A stretch of 64,000 nt of DNA from G963662905 sp963662905 (GCA_963662905.2 CAXXFD010000003.1:2356001-2420000); one strand, 5' to 3'. Positions 28,081-38,380 are shown, counted from the first letter of the stretch. A program made the numbers and translations. The notes: a model not told the origin generated them from the letters alone.

Positions 28081-29625
28081 GTGAACAAGAAACAAATATA
28101 TATTCTGATCGTTGCAACAAGTATTGCTTTTTTGGGATTGCTTGTGATTCAGGGATATTGGGTCAATAATGCAATTAAGCTGAAAGAAGGGCAATTTCGC
28201 AATTCCGCCGGTCGTGCAGGCGCCGATGTTGTTGAGGGGCTAAGGGCAATCGAGCAGCAGGAAGCCATGAAACGCTATCAGGAAGGCGAAAAGCTGTATC
28301 GCCGGATCGACTCCGTTAATCAGGCCATCCGGATGCACCTGCAACAAAACCCCGGCTATTTCACAGAAGACGGCAGCCGCCTGAAACCCGGTATTGCACA
28401 GGCATTGAACGATCCGGACGGATTAAGCCGTGTGCAAAACGATTCCAATCCCATCGACAGCCTGCTGAACCAGCTTTTATACATCCGTGAAAAAGTAATG
28501 CACCAGCTGATGGAGCGCAGCATGAAACTGGAAGCCAATCCCTGGTTCCGTTTCAATAGTTTTTTGCCTCCGGAGCAAAGAATCAATCCGGAAATCCTGG
28601 ACTCATTAATAAAATCAGCATTGAAAAAATACGGCATTGAAACTGATTTTGAATTTGGTGTTCTTGATCCGGGACGAAATTTCCTCAGCATACAGAAAAC
28701 AGGAAAATACCCTAAAAAACTGCTCGAATCTCATTACCGCTTCCGCTTGTTTCCCGGCGAAATGTCTTTTAACCCTTCCCTGCTCCTCCTCTACTTCCCC
28801 AATGAAAAGAGGTTTTTACTGACACAGCTCAACAGTTTGCTGATTATATCGGGCATCCTGATGACCATCATCATCCTTTCTTTTGTGTTTAATACACAAA
28901 CCATTTTCCGGCAAAAAAAACTCTCGGAAATGAAGAACGACCTTATTAATAATATGACGCATGAGTTCAAAACGCCAATTGCCACCATATCTCTGGCTTG
29001 CGAAGCCATGCGCGACAAAGACATTGCCAAATCGGAAGAGCTGTATCAGAGTTATGTCGGCATCATCAATGAAGAAAACACCCGACTGAAAACCATGGCC
29101 GAAAAGGTGCTCACTACGGCCTTGCTCGACAAAGGAAAGCTTCAATTACGCAAAGAAGAAATTGATATTGAGGAAATTATCAAAAATTCCATTGCTCCGG
29201 CGCAGCTCAAAGCGCAGGCAAAAACCGGCCATATCGAAACCCGTTTCCTGGCAACAGAAACAAAAATGCAGGGCGATCGCATCCACCTGACCAACATAGT
29301 GAACAACCTGCTCGATAATTCCATCAAATATTCGGGCGATGGCGTTTTGATCAAAATTGAAACCGAAAACTCGGAAGACGGAATCATCATCCATGTGGAA
29401 GACAATGGCATTGGTATCAGCAAAAGCGAACAGAAAAAAATCTTTGAAAAACTATACCGTGTCTCTACCGGTAACATCCACAATGTCAAGGGTTTTGGAC
29501 TGGGCTTGAGCTATGTAAAAGCCATTGTGGAGCTGCATGACGGGCACATTAAGTTACAAAGTGAACCCGGCAAGGGAACAAAATTTAGCGTATATTTACC
29601 CTTTGAAAACAAAGAAAATGGATAA
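28081..29625 (+). CDS. RprX-like sensor histidine kinase
   Basis: The 514-residue membrane kinase starts with GTG; MNKKQIYILIV immediately begins the first membrane span (IYILIVATSIAFLGLLVIQGYW). A sensor region of about 220 residues faces the periplasm. The second span is LNSLLIISGILMTIIILSFVF. The HisKA motif MTHEFKTPIATI has phospho-acceptor His at about residue 294. ATPase boxes follow: NNLLDNSIKYS, DNGIGISKSEQ, KLYRV and GFGLGLSYV. The overlapping response regulator gene shows the pair forms one unit. The layout resembles Bacteroides RprX. The signal sensed is unknown. Confidence 0.9.
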   Translation: MNKKQIYILIVATSIAFLGLLVIQGYWVNNAIKLKEGQFRNSAGRAGADVVEGLRAIEQQEAMKRYQEGEKLYRRIDSVNQAIRMHLQQNPGYFTEDGSRLKPGIAQALNDPDGLSRVQNDSNPIDSLLNQLLYIREKVMHQLMERSMKLEANPWFRFNSFLPPEQRINPEILDSLIKSALKKYGIETDFEFGVLDPGRNFLSIQKTGKYPKKLLESHYRFRLFPGEMSFNPSLLLLYFPNEKRFLLTQLNSLLIISGILMTIIILSFVFNTQTIFRQKKLSEMKNDLINNMTHEFKTPIATISLACEAMRDKDIAKSEELYQSYVGIINEENTRLKTMAEKVLTTALLDKGKLQLRKEEIDIEEIIKNSIAPAQLKAQAKTGHIETRFLATETKMQGDRIHLTNIVNNLLDNSIKYSGDGVLIKIETENSEDGIIIHVEDNGIGISKSEQKKIFEKLYRVSTGNIHNVKGFGLGLSYVKAIVELHDGHIKLQSEPGKGTKFSVYLPFENKENG

Positions 29626-30316
29626 GAAAATGAATGTACTGCTCGCTGAAGACGACAAAAACCTGGGCACGGTACTCAAAGCCTACCTTAACGCAAAATC
29701 ATATAACTGCACGCTTTGCACCGATGGAGATGAAGCTTCAAAGGCTTTCCCGGGAGGAAATTTTGATTTTTGCATACTGGACGTGATGATGCCTTTAAAG
29801 GATGGGTTTACCGTTGCCAAAGAAATCCGCGAACAGGACAAAACGGTCCCAATCCTTTTCCTCACGGCCAAATCCCTGGAAGAAGATAAATTGCGCGGCT
29901 TTGATGTGGGTGCAGATGATTATCTCACCAAGCCCTTCTCTATGGAAGAGTTGTTGGTGCGCATGAAAGCAATTATCCGCAGGGTAGCACCTTTGCGTGC
30001 GCAATCGGCAGATACAAACATTTTCCGGATCGGGAAGCTCAGTTTTGATTATACCCGACAGATTTTAAAATCGGAAGAAGGAGAGCAAAAACTCACATCC
30101 AAAGAGGCTGCATTGCTCCGGTTATTATGTCAGCACGCCAATCAGGTGCTCGACCGTAGCGAAGCGCTGAAAAAAATCTGGAATGACGATTCATATTTCA
30201 ATGCACGCTCCATGGATGTTTATATCACCAAGCTGCGCAAATACCTCCGTCAGGACGGAAACATTGAGCTTATGAATGTGCATGGCGTTGGCTTTAAACT
30301 GATTACAGGAAGCTAA
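29618..30316 (+). CDS. RprY-like OmpR-family response regulator
   Basis: The 232-residue product has an N-terminal receiver (LLAEDDKNLG, phospho-acceptor Asp in FCILDVMMP at about residue 55, LTKPF lysine) and a C-terminal winged helix (LTSKEAALLRLLCQHANQVLDRSEAL, SMDVYITKLRKYL, HGVGFKL). ATG 29618 overlaps the kinase stop by 8 bases; ATG 29630 is possible. It should be phosphorylated by the upstream kinase and bind promoters; targets cannot be read here. Confidence 0.93.
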   Translation: MDKKMNVLLAEDDKNLGTVLKAYLNAKSYNCTLCTDGDEASKAFPGGNFDFCILDVMMPLKDGFTVAKEIREQDKTVPILFLTAKSLEEDKLRGFDVGADDYLTKPFSMEELLVRMKAIIRRVAPLRAQSADTNIFRIGKLSFDYTRQILKSEEGEQKLTSKEAALLRLLCQHANQVLDRSEALKKIWNDDSYFNARSMDVYITKLRKYLRQDGNIELMNVHGVGFKLITGS

Positions 30317-30328
30317 ACTTTAACCTTC

Positions 30329-31780
30329 TTATCCCTCATCCTTAGAAACACTCTCTTTTTTGTAATCACCAATTTTAAACCTCAGGAAACCAAAAGCAAA
30401 ACTGACGGTTGGGTGCTCCTGGCGGAAAAGTGTCAGCACATCGCGGAATCCCAAACCGATATCCCAGCTGTTGCCCACAAAAAATGTTGCTCCAAGCGGA
30501 ACATTAAAAGCATTGTTTCCACCGGTTTTAATGCCTGAGCTCAGCTCAACCCAATCGCCGGGACGAAAAAGGAAACCAGCAGAAATCAATGGACTTTCAA
30601 AATTGCCCGGCACTGAATTTAAGGGAGCTACGACATCAAGTCCCAGATCAAGGTTTTCACGAACGGCATAAGTACCACCAATCCTGAAGCGCGTGGGCAA
30701 ATCACTAGTATATTCGGTCAGGCCTTCCCAATCATAAACATCATCGCTAACCACGATCGATTCAATAATGTCCTGTACGTTATTGGTATTGATACCCGGG
30801 CTTGCGATACGTTTTACTTTTCCTTCCCAATTTGCACGATAAACATTTCCATCCCAATTTATGGAACCGATATCGGTGATTGCCAAGCCTATGCGAAGTT
30901 TATCCTTTAGGCGGAAATTAACACCAAAATCAAATCCGAAGCCGGATCCAACGCTTTCAAAATCTTTGCCGGGCCGTGAGGAAGGGCTCGGCTCCGGATA
31001 ATTAATGCTGTAAAAAGGCGACAAACTTGAAATTCCTTCAATTTGATCATCCGCACGCACATTCAGAAAGCCCATACCTTTGATGTACTTCACACCAAAC
31101 CCTACTGAAAAACCTACATCCTGTTTTCGAACGACTTCAACACCATAGCTAAAGGTAAAATCGCGCCGCCAAAGGGATGTAAAACGTGACCCTTCAAATA
31201 GTTCTGCTGTTGTTTTTAAATCTGTTTCCCGCAAGCCTTCGGTAGTATCACCCGTTTCGGGATCAATCACCCATTCTGTAAAATATTCGGAATTCCAACC
31301 CATAAATAAGAACTCGCTTGCTGTTTGGTTGAGCTGGAAATTCCAATTGGCCCGTTCCTGCACCGTAAAAGATATTCCGCCCCATTTTGGATCCTGATAG
31401 GAAGCACCAAAAAGCATCAGATTTCCATCAATATTTACTTCAGCCTGAGCAAAATCCTTTACGATATCCAGCTTATCCTGAAGCAAATAGCTATAATCCT
31501 GTTCAAAGAAACGCTTGATATCCGATTTTTTCAAAGGCTGGGAATAAATCGAAAAATTCATCGCGCCCAAACCCACATGGAAAGCCTTATTATCGCGGCT
31601 CCATCCTAAGTTTGCCGGATTAATTCCCGAAGATTCATAATCGTTCAATGCAGAAGTAGCATTACCCGCACCAATCATTGTACTGGCACCATTTCCCTCC
31701 TGAGCCATTAAATGGCTGCACACCAATAAATTAAATAAAAATAACCCAATAAAGACAAAACGAATTTTACTGCTCATCAT
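30329..31780 (-). CDS. DUF5723-family outer-membrane barrel protein
   Basis: The product has about 483 residues. ATG 31780 (or 31777) precedes a signal peptide (FVFIGLFLFNLLVCSHLMAQ). The mature part is rich in alternating amphipathic strands ending in aromatic residues (FTFSYGVEVV, VGFSVGFGVKYI, FGFDFGVNFRL, LDLGLDVVAPL) and ends in strands typical of an outer-membrane beta-barrel (FAFGFLRFKIG). The NPANLGW motif near residue 55 is typical of Bacteroidota barrel proteins of the PorV/DUF5723 kind. It converges with the two-component operon. Its function is not known from sequence. Confidence 0.75.
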   Translation of the reverse strand: MMSSKIRFVFIGLFLFNLLVCSHLMAQEGNGASTMIGAGNATSALNDYESSGINPANLGWSRDNKAFHVGLGAMNFSIYSQPLKKSDIKRFFEQDYSYLLQDKLDIVKDFAQAEVNIDGNLMLFGASYQDPKWGGISFTVQERANWNFQLNQTASEFLFMGWNSEYFTEWVIDPETGDTTEGLRETDLKTTAELFEGSRFTSLWRRDFTFSYGVEVVRKQDVGFSVGFGVKYIKGMGFLNVRADDQIEGISSLSPFYSINYPEPSPSSRPGKDFESVGSGFGFDFGVNFRLKDKLRIGLAITDIGSINWDGNVYRANWEGKVKRIASPGINTNNVQDIIESIVVSDDVYDWEGLTEYTSDLPTRFRIGGTYAVRENLDLGLDVVAPLNSVPGNFESPLISAGFLFRPGDWVELSSGIKTGGNNAFNVPLGATFFVGNSWDIGLGFRDVLTLFRQEHPTVSFAFGFLRFKIGDYKKESVSKDEG

Positions 31781-32004
31781 ACTGTTTTTTTGTGTTAAAA
31801 ATACGAATTTCTCAAAAAAAATCAATCAAAACGCAAACCTTAGGCAATAATAATTGTTTTTTTTCGTAATTTGTTTTCGCCTTTTAGTAAAAACAAGCTT
31901 TTTGCTAAAAAATGAAGATGAGATAAAAGCATATTTCACTGGTTTGCAATAAGTTATTAATAACTACAAGGGAGATATGCACATGTCGAACGAATGTTAA
32001 TTTT

Positions 32005-33450
32005 ATGAGAGCACATGTTCCAACAAGTCTTTTTTTGGTTTTATTGTTGTTTTTCTCATTTGCCTGCCATCGAAATGAAGTTAAAGTAAAACAGGATTCA
32101 CTGGTTTTTAATTCGGATACCACTACCTTACTGGAAAAAATCATGGAACGCGGCAAAATCGTTGCCGTAACCGATTACAACTCAATTAATTATTTTGTTT
32201 ATCGTGGTGAACCAATGGGCTACCAGTACGAACTGCTCCAGTCTCTGGCCGATTATTTGGATGTTGGACTGGAAATCATTGTAAATCAGGATCTGAAAGA
32301 ATCCTTTGCACAGCTTGACAGCGGCAATGTGGATCTGATTGCCATGGATTTGGCTATTACGCGCAGGCGGGCCGAAAAAGTCAATTTCACCAATCCCCTC
32401 CAAAAAACGCGACAGGTTTTGGTGCAGCGCAAACCCGAAAACTGGCGCAATATGCGTACAGTGAACGAAATGGAAAAACTCATGATCCGCGAACCGCTCG
32501 AACTAGCCGGAAAAACTATTGTCATTCAAAAAAACACAACCTTCCAAAAGCGGCTTGAGAATCTCTCCGAGGAAATCGGCGACAGCATATACATCATACA
32601 GGATTCCTTGCGCGATGTCGAAAGCCTGATAAGGGCTGTTGCTGAAGGCGAGATTGATTATACGGTTTGCGATGAACATATCGGACTGATCAACGAAAAA
32701 TATTACCCGGACATTGATGTACAAACGCCCATCAGTTTTGCCCAAAATATTGCCTGGGCCACGCCTAAAGCAGATTTATCATTGGCCGACACCATCAATT
32801 GCTGGCTGGATGAATTCAAAAGTAAGCCGCTGGCGAAATACGTTTACAACAAATACTTTCATAATCCGCGCCAGGTTTTTATGGCGCAAAGCGATTACCA
32901 TTCGGTTCAGGGCGGCAAAATATCGGTTTATGATGAAGTCATCCGTCGCGAAAGCGAAAAACTCGGATGGGATTGGCGTTTGCTGGCTTCACTGATTTAT
33001 CAGGAATCACAATTTAAGCCGGAAGTCCGCAGCTGGGTAGGCGCTTTTGGGCTAATGCAACTTATGCCGCAAACAGCAGCGCATTATGGTGTTGATACGG
33101 CTTCCAGCCCATCAGAACACATCGCCGCAGGAGTAAAATTCCTGAAGTGGTTAGACAAGCAATTCAAACCCGTTATCAGCGATTCCGCTGAAAGGATAAA
33201 ATTTGTCCTGGCTTCTTACAATGTGGGTATTGGACATGTTTATGATGCACAAAGACTGGCCGAAAAACACGATAAAAACCCTATTGAATGGGACAGCAGT
33301 GTAGATTATTATCTGCTGAACAAATCAAAACCTTCTTTCTACAAAGACGAGGTTGTAAAATATGGCTATTGCCGTGGAGAAGAGCCTTACGATTTTGTTT
33401 ATGACATCCTCGACCGATACGAGCATTATAAAAATGCGATCGTGGAATAA
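32005..33450 (+). CDS. mltF: MltF-like lytic transglycosylase with solute-binding domain
   Basis: The 481-residue product is a lipoprotein: the signal LFLVLLLFFSFAC ends in a lipobox with Cys at about 21. Residues about 45-290 form a periplasmic solute-binding type III-like domain (GKIVAVTDYNSINYFVYRGEPMG, DLIAMDLAITRRRAEKVNFT). Residues about 310-470 form an SLT domain with catalytic Glu in IYQESQFKP (about 334), followed by GAFGLMQLMPQTA and ASYNVGIGHV. It cleaves peptidoglycan glycan strands. The architecture matches MltF. Confidence 0.92.
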   Translation: MRAHVPTSLFLVLLLFFSFACHRNEVKVKQDSLVFNSDTTTLLEKIMERGKIVAVTDYNSINYFVYRGEPMGYQYELLQSLADYLDVGLEIIVNQDLKESFAQLDSGNVDLIAMDLAITRRRAEKVNFTNPLQKTRQVLVQRKPENWRNMRTVNEMEKLMIREPLELAGKTIVIQKNTTFQKRLENLSEEIGDSIYIIQDSLRDVESLIRAVAEGEIDYTVCDEHIGLINEKYYPDIDVQTPISFAQNIAWATPKADLSLADTINCWLDEFKSKPLAKYVYNKYFHNPRQVFMAQSDYHSVQGGKISVYDEVIRRESEKLGWDWRLLASLIYQESQFKPEVRSWVGAFGLMQLMPQTAAHYGVDTASSPSEHIAAGVKFLKWLDKQFKPVISDSAERIKFVLASYNVGIGHVYDAQRLAEKHDKNPIEWDSSVDYYLLNKSKPSFYKDEVVKYGYCRGEEPYDFVYDILDRYEHYKNAIVE

Positions 33451-33465
33451 ACGGGCATCAAAAAA

Positions 33466-34329
33466 CTAAAGCATTTTCAAAAAATCGATCTCCTTCTGAG
33501 TCAGGAAACGGAACTTGCCTCGGGGGAGATCTTTTTTTGTCAGGCCGGCAAAAATAACACGGTCAAGTTTAATGACATTATATCCCAGATGTTCGAATAT
33601 CCTCCTTACGATCCTGTTTTTGCCCGAATGTATTTCAAGTCCCGCCTGACGACGATCTTGTCCATCGCCCACATAGGCAATTTTATCCGATTTGACAAAA
33701 CCATCTTCCAGTTCCAGTCCATTGGCAATGGCATCCATATCCTCTGCTTTAAGGTTTTTATCAAGTGTAGCATGATAAATTTTATGGATTTTATTGGAAG
33801 GGTGCATCAATTTTTCGGCAAGATGGCCGTCGTTTGTAAAAAGCAGCAACCCGGTTGTATTGCGATCGAGACGCCCCACCGGATAAATCCTCTCTTTGCA
33901 GGCGTTCTGCACCAAAGACATAACCGTCCTGCGCTCATAAGGATCATCCGTAGTAGTAATATAGGCTTTGGGTTTGTTCAGGAGCAAATAGACCAGGCGT
34001 TCCGGACGGATTCTTTCTTCGCCAACCTGAACATTGTCCGAGCGCATCACTTTGTGCCCGAGGTCTGAAACAACTTCACCATTCACTTTCACAGCTCCGG
34101 CTTCAATTAGTTTATCGGCCTCGCGACGTGAGCAAATACCGGCATGAGCAATATACTTATTCAACCGCATCTCATCCGGATTGGATGAAACAGGTTTTTG
34201 CCTCGGTGCAGGTTTGGATGACGCTCTGCCTTTGTTACTTGCCGTCAGGCGGTTTTTGCCATCCTGCCTGGGTTTATTTCGGTTTGGCCTGTCTTCAGAC
34301 TTTGATTTTCGGGCCGGATTTTTTCTCAT
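33466..34329 (-). CDS. rluB: RluB-type rRNA pseudouridine synthase
   Basis: The 287-residue product has a very basic N-terminal extension of about 50 residues (RKSKSEDRPNRNKPRQDGK) not found in the short family members. The S4 RNA-binding domain MRLNKYIAHAGICSRREADKLI comes next. The RsuA-family catalytic core has the active-site Asp in PVGRLDRNTTGLLLFTNDG. The C-terminal segment GKNRIVRRIFEHLGY is also conserved. It converts a uridine in 23S rRNA to pseudouridine. It converges on mltF with 15 bases between stops. Confidence 0.9.
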   Translation of the reverse strand: MRKNPARKSKSEDRPNRNKPRQDGKNRLTASNKGRASSKPAPRQKPVSSNPDEMRLNKYIAHAGICSRREADKLIEAGAVKVNGEVVSDLGHKVMRSDNVQVGEERIRPERLVYLLLNKPKAYITTTDDPYERRTVMSLVQNACKERIYPVGRLDRNTTGLLLFTNDGHLAEKLMHPSNKIHKIYHATLDKNLKAEDMDAIANGLELEDGFVKSDKIAYVGDGQDRRQAGLEIHSGKNRIVRRIFEHLGYNVIKLDRVIFAGLTKKDLPRGKFRFLTQKEIDFLKML

Positions 34330-34389
34330 ACTTTAAAATTTAATTTTTTGCTTTGGCTAATGTGCCTAAGAGCCAATTCAAAAGGGGCA

Positions 34390-34397
34390 CAAAATTA
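34390..34397 (-). promoter_or_regulatory. Candidate -7 box of rluB
   Basis: On the minus strand this reads TAATTTTG, which fits TAnnTTTG, about 60 bases upstream of the start codon. Confidence 0.4.
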
Positions 34398-34534
34398 CAA
34401 AAATTAATACCATGCCCAACAAAGATTATTTAGCACAAACCCTTCTCTTTCATAGCTCTATGCTGAAAAATTAAACGTCCATACCATGGACAAAAGAATT
34501 AATGCTAATTTTACGGAAAATAAAAACTCTAACT

Positions 34535-36493
34535 ATGCGAAAAGGCATCATTTTATTATTAAGTATTCTATGTGCCTGCCTCTATTCAACGGCACAAAAT
34601 CCTATACAGGAATTAATAAACAAGAGCGGAACGGCAGAAGATTTCCCGGGCAGCCACCAGCTCTCAATCTTCGATTCAACCGACGTTTTTGTGAAGGAGT
34701 CGGGACTGAGCTATGTGAACATCCATCAGCTCATTAAAATCCTCGATGAAACCGGAGCAAAAAACAATGCTGTTTACCGCATTGACTATGATCCACTTTC
34801 GGCTCATGTGGACGTGATTTCCGCAAAAATTTTCCGTAAAAACGGAACCATCGAAGAAATCGACATCAAAAATGCCGTTTATGATTATACCGCACCGGCG
34901 CGTGCCATTTACTGGGGCGCCCGAAAACAAATGATCGAAATCGGCAGGCTTGAAGCCGGCGATGCCATTGATATCAAGTATTTCCGCAAAGGCTTTACTT
35001 ATGCTTTGCTTTATGATGGCGATGACGAATCGCGCTATGTGCCGCCAATGAAGGGTCATTTTTATGATATCATCCCTTTTTGGAGCGATTATCCAATACT
35101 TAACAAAGTGTATCACGTAAACCTGCCCGATGACAAATTCCTTCAGTATGAAATCTATAATGGCGAGTTGCGCTCATCACTCAAAAAAGCCGATGGCCGC
35201 ATCCTCTATCATTTTGAGAAAAAAGATATTAAACCGGTAAAACGTGAAGCCGGCATGCTGGCCAATAACGATATTTACACGAAACTGCTGATGTCCACCA
35301 GCCCGGATTGGGAAGCCAAATCCACTTGGTTTTATGGCGTTAATGAAGATTACGGCAGTTTTGAATCCACGCCGGAAATTGACAAAAAAGTGAAGGAACT
35401 GCTTGTGGGCGCTGAAAGTGAAATGGATTCAATTGCCGTTTTGACCCACTGGGTAGCTGACAATATGCGCTACAGCGGCATTTCAATGGGCGAAGGCGAA
35501 GGATATACACTGCACAATGGCGAGATGAATTTCCGTGACCGCTGCGGCGTTTGTAAAGACAAGGCCGGACTGCTCATTGCCATGCTGCGTGCTGCCGGAT
35601 TTGAATCCTATGCAGCAATGACCATGGCCGGAGAACGCATTGACCGGATTCCTGCCGATCAGTTTAACCATAGCGTTACCGTAGTAAAGCTCCGCAATGG
35701 GGAATACAAAATCCTGGATCCAACATGGGTTCCCGGAGTCCGCGAACTTTGGTCGAGCCTGGAGCAGCAACAAAATTACCTGATGGGTCTGCCCGAAGGC
35801 GCTGACCTCATGATCACAGAGGTTTCCCCACCCGAAAACCATTATCTGCGCATATTCGGTGAGTCGCGCATTAAAGATGACGGCACGCTAAAAGGCCAGT
35901 TTACAGTAACGGCAGAAGGCCAAAGCGATGCAGCAGTAAGAGGTGTTTTTAGTTATTACCAAAAGGCGGAATGGAAAAACAATGTAGAAAAAGAACTACT
36001 TCGTATAGCTCCCAATGCTCAGATCACCAAAATGGAGTACACCCGCAATGAGGATTACCAAAAAACTCCTGTACGGATTTACTATGAGTATGAGATACCT
36101 GATTTTGCTGTAGTTACGGAACATGAGATCATTTTCACACCCTTGTTGGCACAAAATGTATTCAGCAGGGCAATGTCGCATTTGCATGCTGCCACACACA
36201 TCAAAGAGCGCGACAAAGCATTCCGCGACAGATGTTCACGACTGGTAGAAATCAGCGAAAACATCAAACTGCCTTCCTATAAGGAAATAGTGCAGCTGCC
36301 CTCCAAAGAAATGGTTGAAGGCGAGAACATCAGCTTTGATGGTTCCTATACGCTAAAAGGGAAAACACTTGAGCTCAAAGAAAAAGCTGTTTTCGGAAAG
36401 CGTGTTTATGAAGCCAACGAATGGCCCGATTTCCGTTCAGCTGTTTTAGCACAGCAGAAATTTGCCAATGAGAAAATCATCCTGAAACGATAA
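34535..36493 (+). CDS. DUF3857 protein with intact transglutaminase-like domain
   Basis: The 652-residue product has a signal peptide (GIILLLSILCACLYSTAQ) and begins at ATG 34535; an in-frame ATG at 34502 would put charged residues before it. DUF3857 spans about residues 50-220. A transglutaminase core follows with the Cys-His-Asp triad visible: CGVCKDKAGLLIAMLRAAG, FNHSVTVVK and KILDPTW. The C-terminal part (about 430-650) is a beta-rich DUF. It is probably periplasmic and may cut or cross-link proteins or peptides. It is followed after 29 bases by a paralogue and then by sensor kinases on the same strand. Confidence 0.85.
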   Translation: MRKGIILLLSILCACLYSTAQNPIQELINKSGTAEDFPGSHQLSIFDSTDVFVKESGLSYVNIHQLIKILDETGAKNNAVYRIDYDPLSAHVDVISAKIFRKNGTIEEIDIKNAVYDYTAPARAIYWGARKQMIEIGRLEAGDAIDIKYFRKGFTYALLYDGDDESRYVPPMKGHFYDIIPFWSDYPILNKVYHVNLPDDKFLQYEIYNGELRSSLKKADGRILYHFEKKDIKPVKREAGMLANNDIYTKLLMSTSPDWEAKSTWFYGVNEDYGSFESTPEIDKKVKELLVGAESEMDSIAVLTHWVADNMRYSGISMGEGEGYTLHNGEMNFRDRCGVCKDKAGLLIAMLRAAGFESYAAMTMAGERIDRIPADQFNHSVTVVKLRNGEYKILDPTWVPGVRELWSSLEQQQNYLMGLPEGADLMITEVSPPENHYLRIFGESRIKDDGTLKGQFTVTAEGQSDAAVRGVFSYYQKAEWKNNVEKELLRIAPNAQITKMEYTRNEDYQKTPVRIYYEYEIPDFAVVTEHEIIFTPLLAQNVFSRAMSHLHAATHIKERDKAFRDRCSRLVEISENIKLPSYKEIVQLPSKEMVEGENISFDGSYTLKGKTLELKEKAVFGKRVYEANEWPDFRSAVLAQQKFANEKIILKR

Positions 36494-36522
36494 CACAGCC
36501 CTAACCTTAAATATTCAATAAG

Positions 36523-38364
36523 ATGAAAATCAAGAACTTATTTATAATAATCGCTTTTCTGGCCAGTGCTCCTGCCTTTTTGTTCGGCCAATATCAAAAT
36601 GCTGATGCAGTTTATGAAAATCTGCATGAAACCTACTCACTTGATCAGGATGGAAACATCAGCTATCATTTCTACAAAAAAGCGAAACTGAACACCCATT
36701 ATAGTTTTAACCGCATGTACGGCGAAACTTTTATTGTTTATAATCCTGATTATCAAGAACTGATAATTAACAAAGCACAAACAATAATGGCCGACGGAAA
36801 AGTTGTGCCAGTGCCTGAAAATGCGTTTAATGAAGTATTGCCCCATTTTGCTGCCGGCGCACCCCCTTTCAACCAAATCAAAGAAATGGTAATTACCCAT
36901 ACAGCTCTGGAAATCGGAGCTACAATTGAGCTGGATTATGTGATCAAAACCAAAGCAGGTTATTTTCCGGCATTGATGGACTATAAAAACTTTGAAAGCC
37001 GCTCTCCGGTTCGTGAATATGTTTGCACTGTTGAAGTTCCCGAAGGACATGAGTTCCATCACAGGATGTCGAACCTCAGGCTGGCACCGGAAAAAAACAC
37101 GGAAAAAGGCAAGGACAAATATATTTGGCGGATTTCGAACCTGCATCAACTTTCGGGCGAAGATCACCTGCCCCCAAAAAGCATGTACCTCCCTTGTTTG
37201 ACTTTCTCCACAGCGAAAAACCTGCAAATAGTAACAGAGAAACTCACTGCACAAAAAGCATTCACAAATCAAAAACTTCCGCAAAGTGCCATTGATTTTG
37301 CCCATAATCTGAAGACACAGTTTTCGAATAAAACACAGCTTATGCAAGCTATAAGAAAGCATGTCGATCAGAATATAAACAATTGGTTTGTGCCACTTCA
37401 GTACACTGCTTATAAGGCTAGAACTATTAGTGAAGTCTGGAATTCAAACGGAGGGACAAAACTTGAAAAGAACCTTTTGTTATCTGCACTTTTAAGAGAA
37501 GCCGGTTTCCGCACAAATGTTGTTGCTACGATACCCCAAAGGCTTTATGAGCCGGCAATCGGGTGTTTGGATATTATTGATGACTACGCCGTTGAGTGCA
37601 AATTTGACAATAAATCATTTGTTATCAGCGCGACTCACAATTACGCAAATAATATGCAAATAGTTTATCCTGACAAAGAATTCCTGGTTTTGGATCCGGC
37701 CATTGAAAGCCTGCTTACTCTAAAACTGCCACACGATAAAAGCCTGCAAGCAAGTTTAAACATGAACATGAAGCTGGTTTTGAATGAAGGTGCCGGATTT
37801 AGTGGGAAAGGGAATTTACAAGCCAGCCTATATCTGGTAGATTATTTTAATTGGCAGGATAAAGGCGCAAAAGAAGCCCGGGGCATGATAAAAGGCTTTG
37901 TACAAAAAAATGACATTAAAGATTTTGTAAGCAAAACTTTTGAGGAAAAGGAAATGGTGGCAGATTTTGTCATAGAATCAGAAAAAAACCTGGAGGACAA
38001 GGAAGGATATTTAATGCTGGCACTTCCGGTTTGGAAAGACGGTATTGATTCCCGAAACATCAGTGCATTACCATCGATACGTAAAGAGCCCCTTTATTGC
38101 GGAAAAGCAATTGATGAAAGCTATTCCTTTGAAATTGAAGTTCCGAAAGGATACCGGGTATTGAATGAGGATGTTAACATCAGAAAAATGAAGAGTTTTG
38201 GCAGCCTTGAAATTAAAATAAGCCATCAAAACAATAAAATAATTATTAAACGGCAGATAAAGATCAATGACGAAGAAATCCGTCCGGCCGATTATGAGGT
38301 ATTCCGGATTTTTATGAATGAATGGAATAATGAAAAGTACAGGAACTTAATACTGAATAAATAA
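36523..38364 (+). CDS. DUF3857 protein with degenerate transglutaminase-like domain
   Basis: The 613-residue product has a signal peptide (LFIIIAFLASAPAFLFGQ). It shares the DUF3857 and transglutaminase-like layout of the gene 29 bases upstream. The catalytic cysteine is missing: where the neighbour has CGVCKDKAGLLIAMLRAAG, this protein has NGGTKLEKNLLLSALLREAG. The following ISATHNY and LVLDPA segments retain a His and an Asp. It is probably a non-catalytic binding paralogue. The next gene starts 16 bases downstream, so they are likely co-transcribed. Confidence 0.82.
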   Translation: MKIKNLFIIIAFLASAPAFLFGQYQNADAVYENLHETYSLDQDGNISYHFYKKAKLNTHYSFNRMYGETFIVYNPDYQELIINKAQTIMADGKVVPVPENAFNEVLPHFAAGAPPFNQIKEMVITHTALEIGATIELDYVIKTKAGYFPALMDYKNFESRSPVREYVCTVEVPEGHEFHHRMSNLRLAPEKNTEKGKDKYIWRISNLHQLSGEDHLPPKSMYLPCLTFSTAKNLQIVTEKLTAQKAFTNQKLPQSAIDFAHNLKTQFSNKTQLMQAIRKHVDQNINNWFVPLQYTAYKARTISEVWNSNGGTKLEKNLLLSALLREAGFRTNVVATIPQRLYEPAIGCLDIIDDYAVECKFDNKSFVISATHNYANNMQIVYPDKEFLVLDPAIESLLTLKLPHDKSLQASLNMNMKLVLNEGAGFSGKGNLQASLYLVDYFNWQDKGAKEARGMIKGFVQKNDIKDFVSKTFEEKEMVADFVIESEKNLEDKEGYLMLALPVWKDGIDSRNISALPSIRKEPLYCGKAIDESYSFEIEVPKGYRVLNEDVNIRKMKSFGSLEIKISHQNNKIIIKRQIKINDEEIRPADYEVFRIFMNEWNNEKYRNLILNK

Positions 38365-38380
38365 TATAATAAACCAGCAG

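Noticed and set aside
36637..37362. 241-codon minus-strand frame
   Set aside because: It is antisense to the second DUF3857 gene, which has a signal peptide and family motifs.
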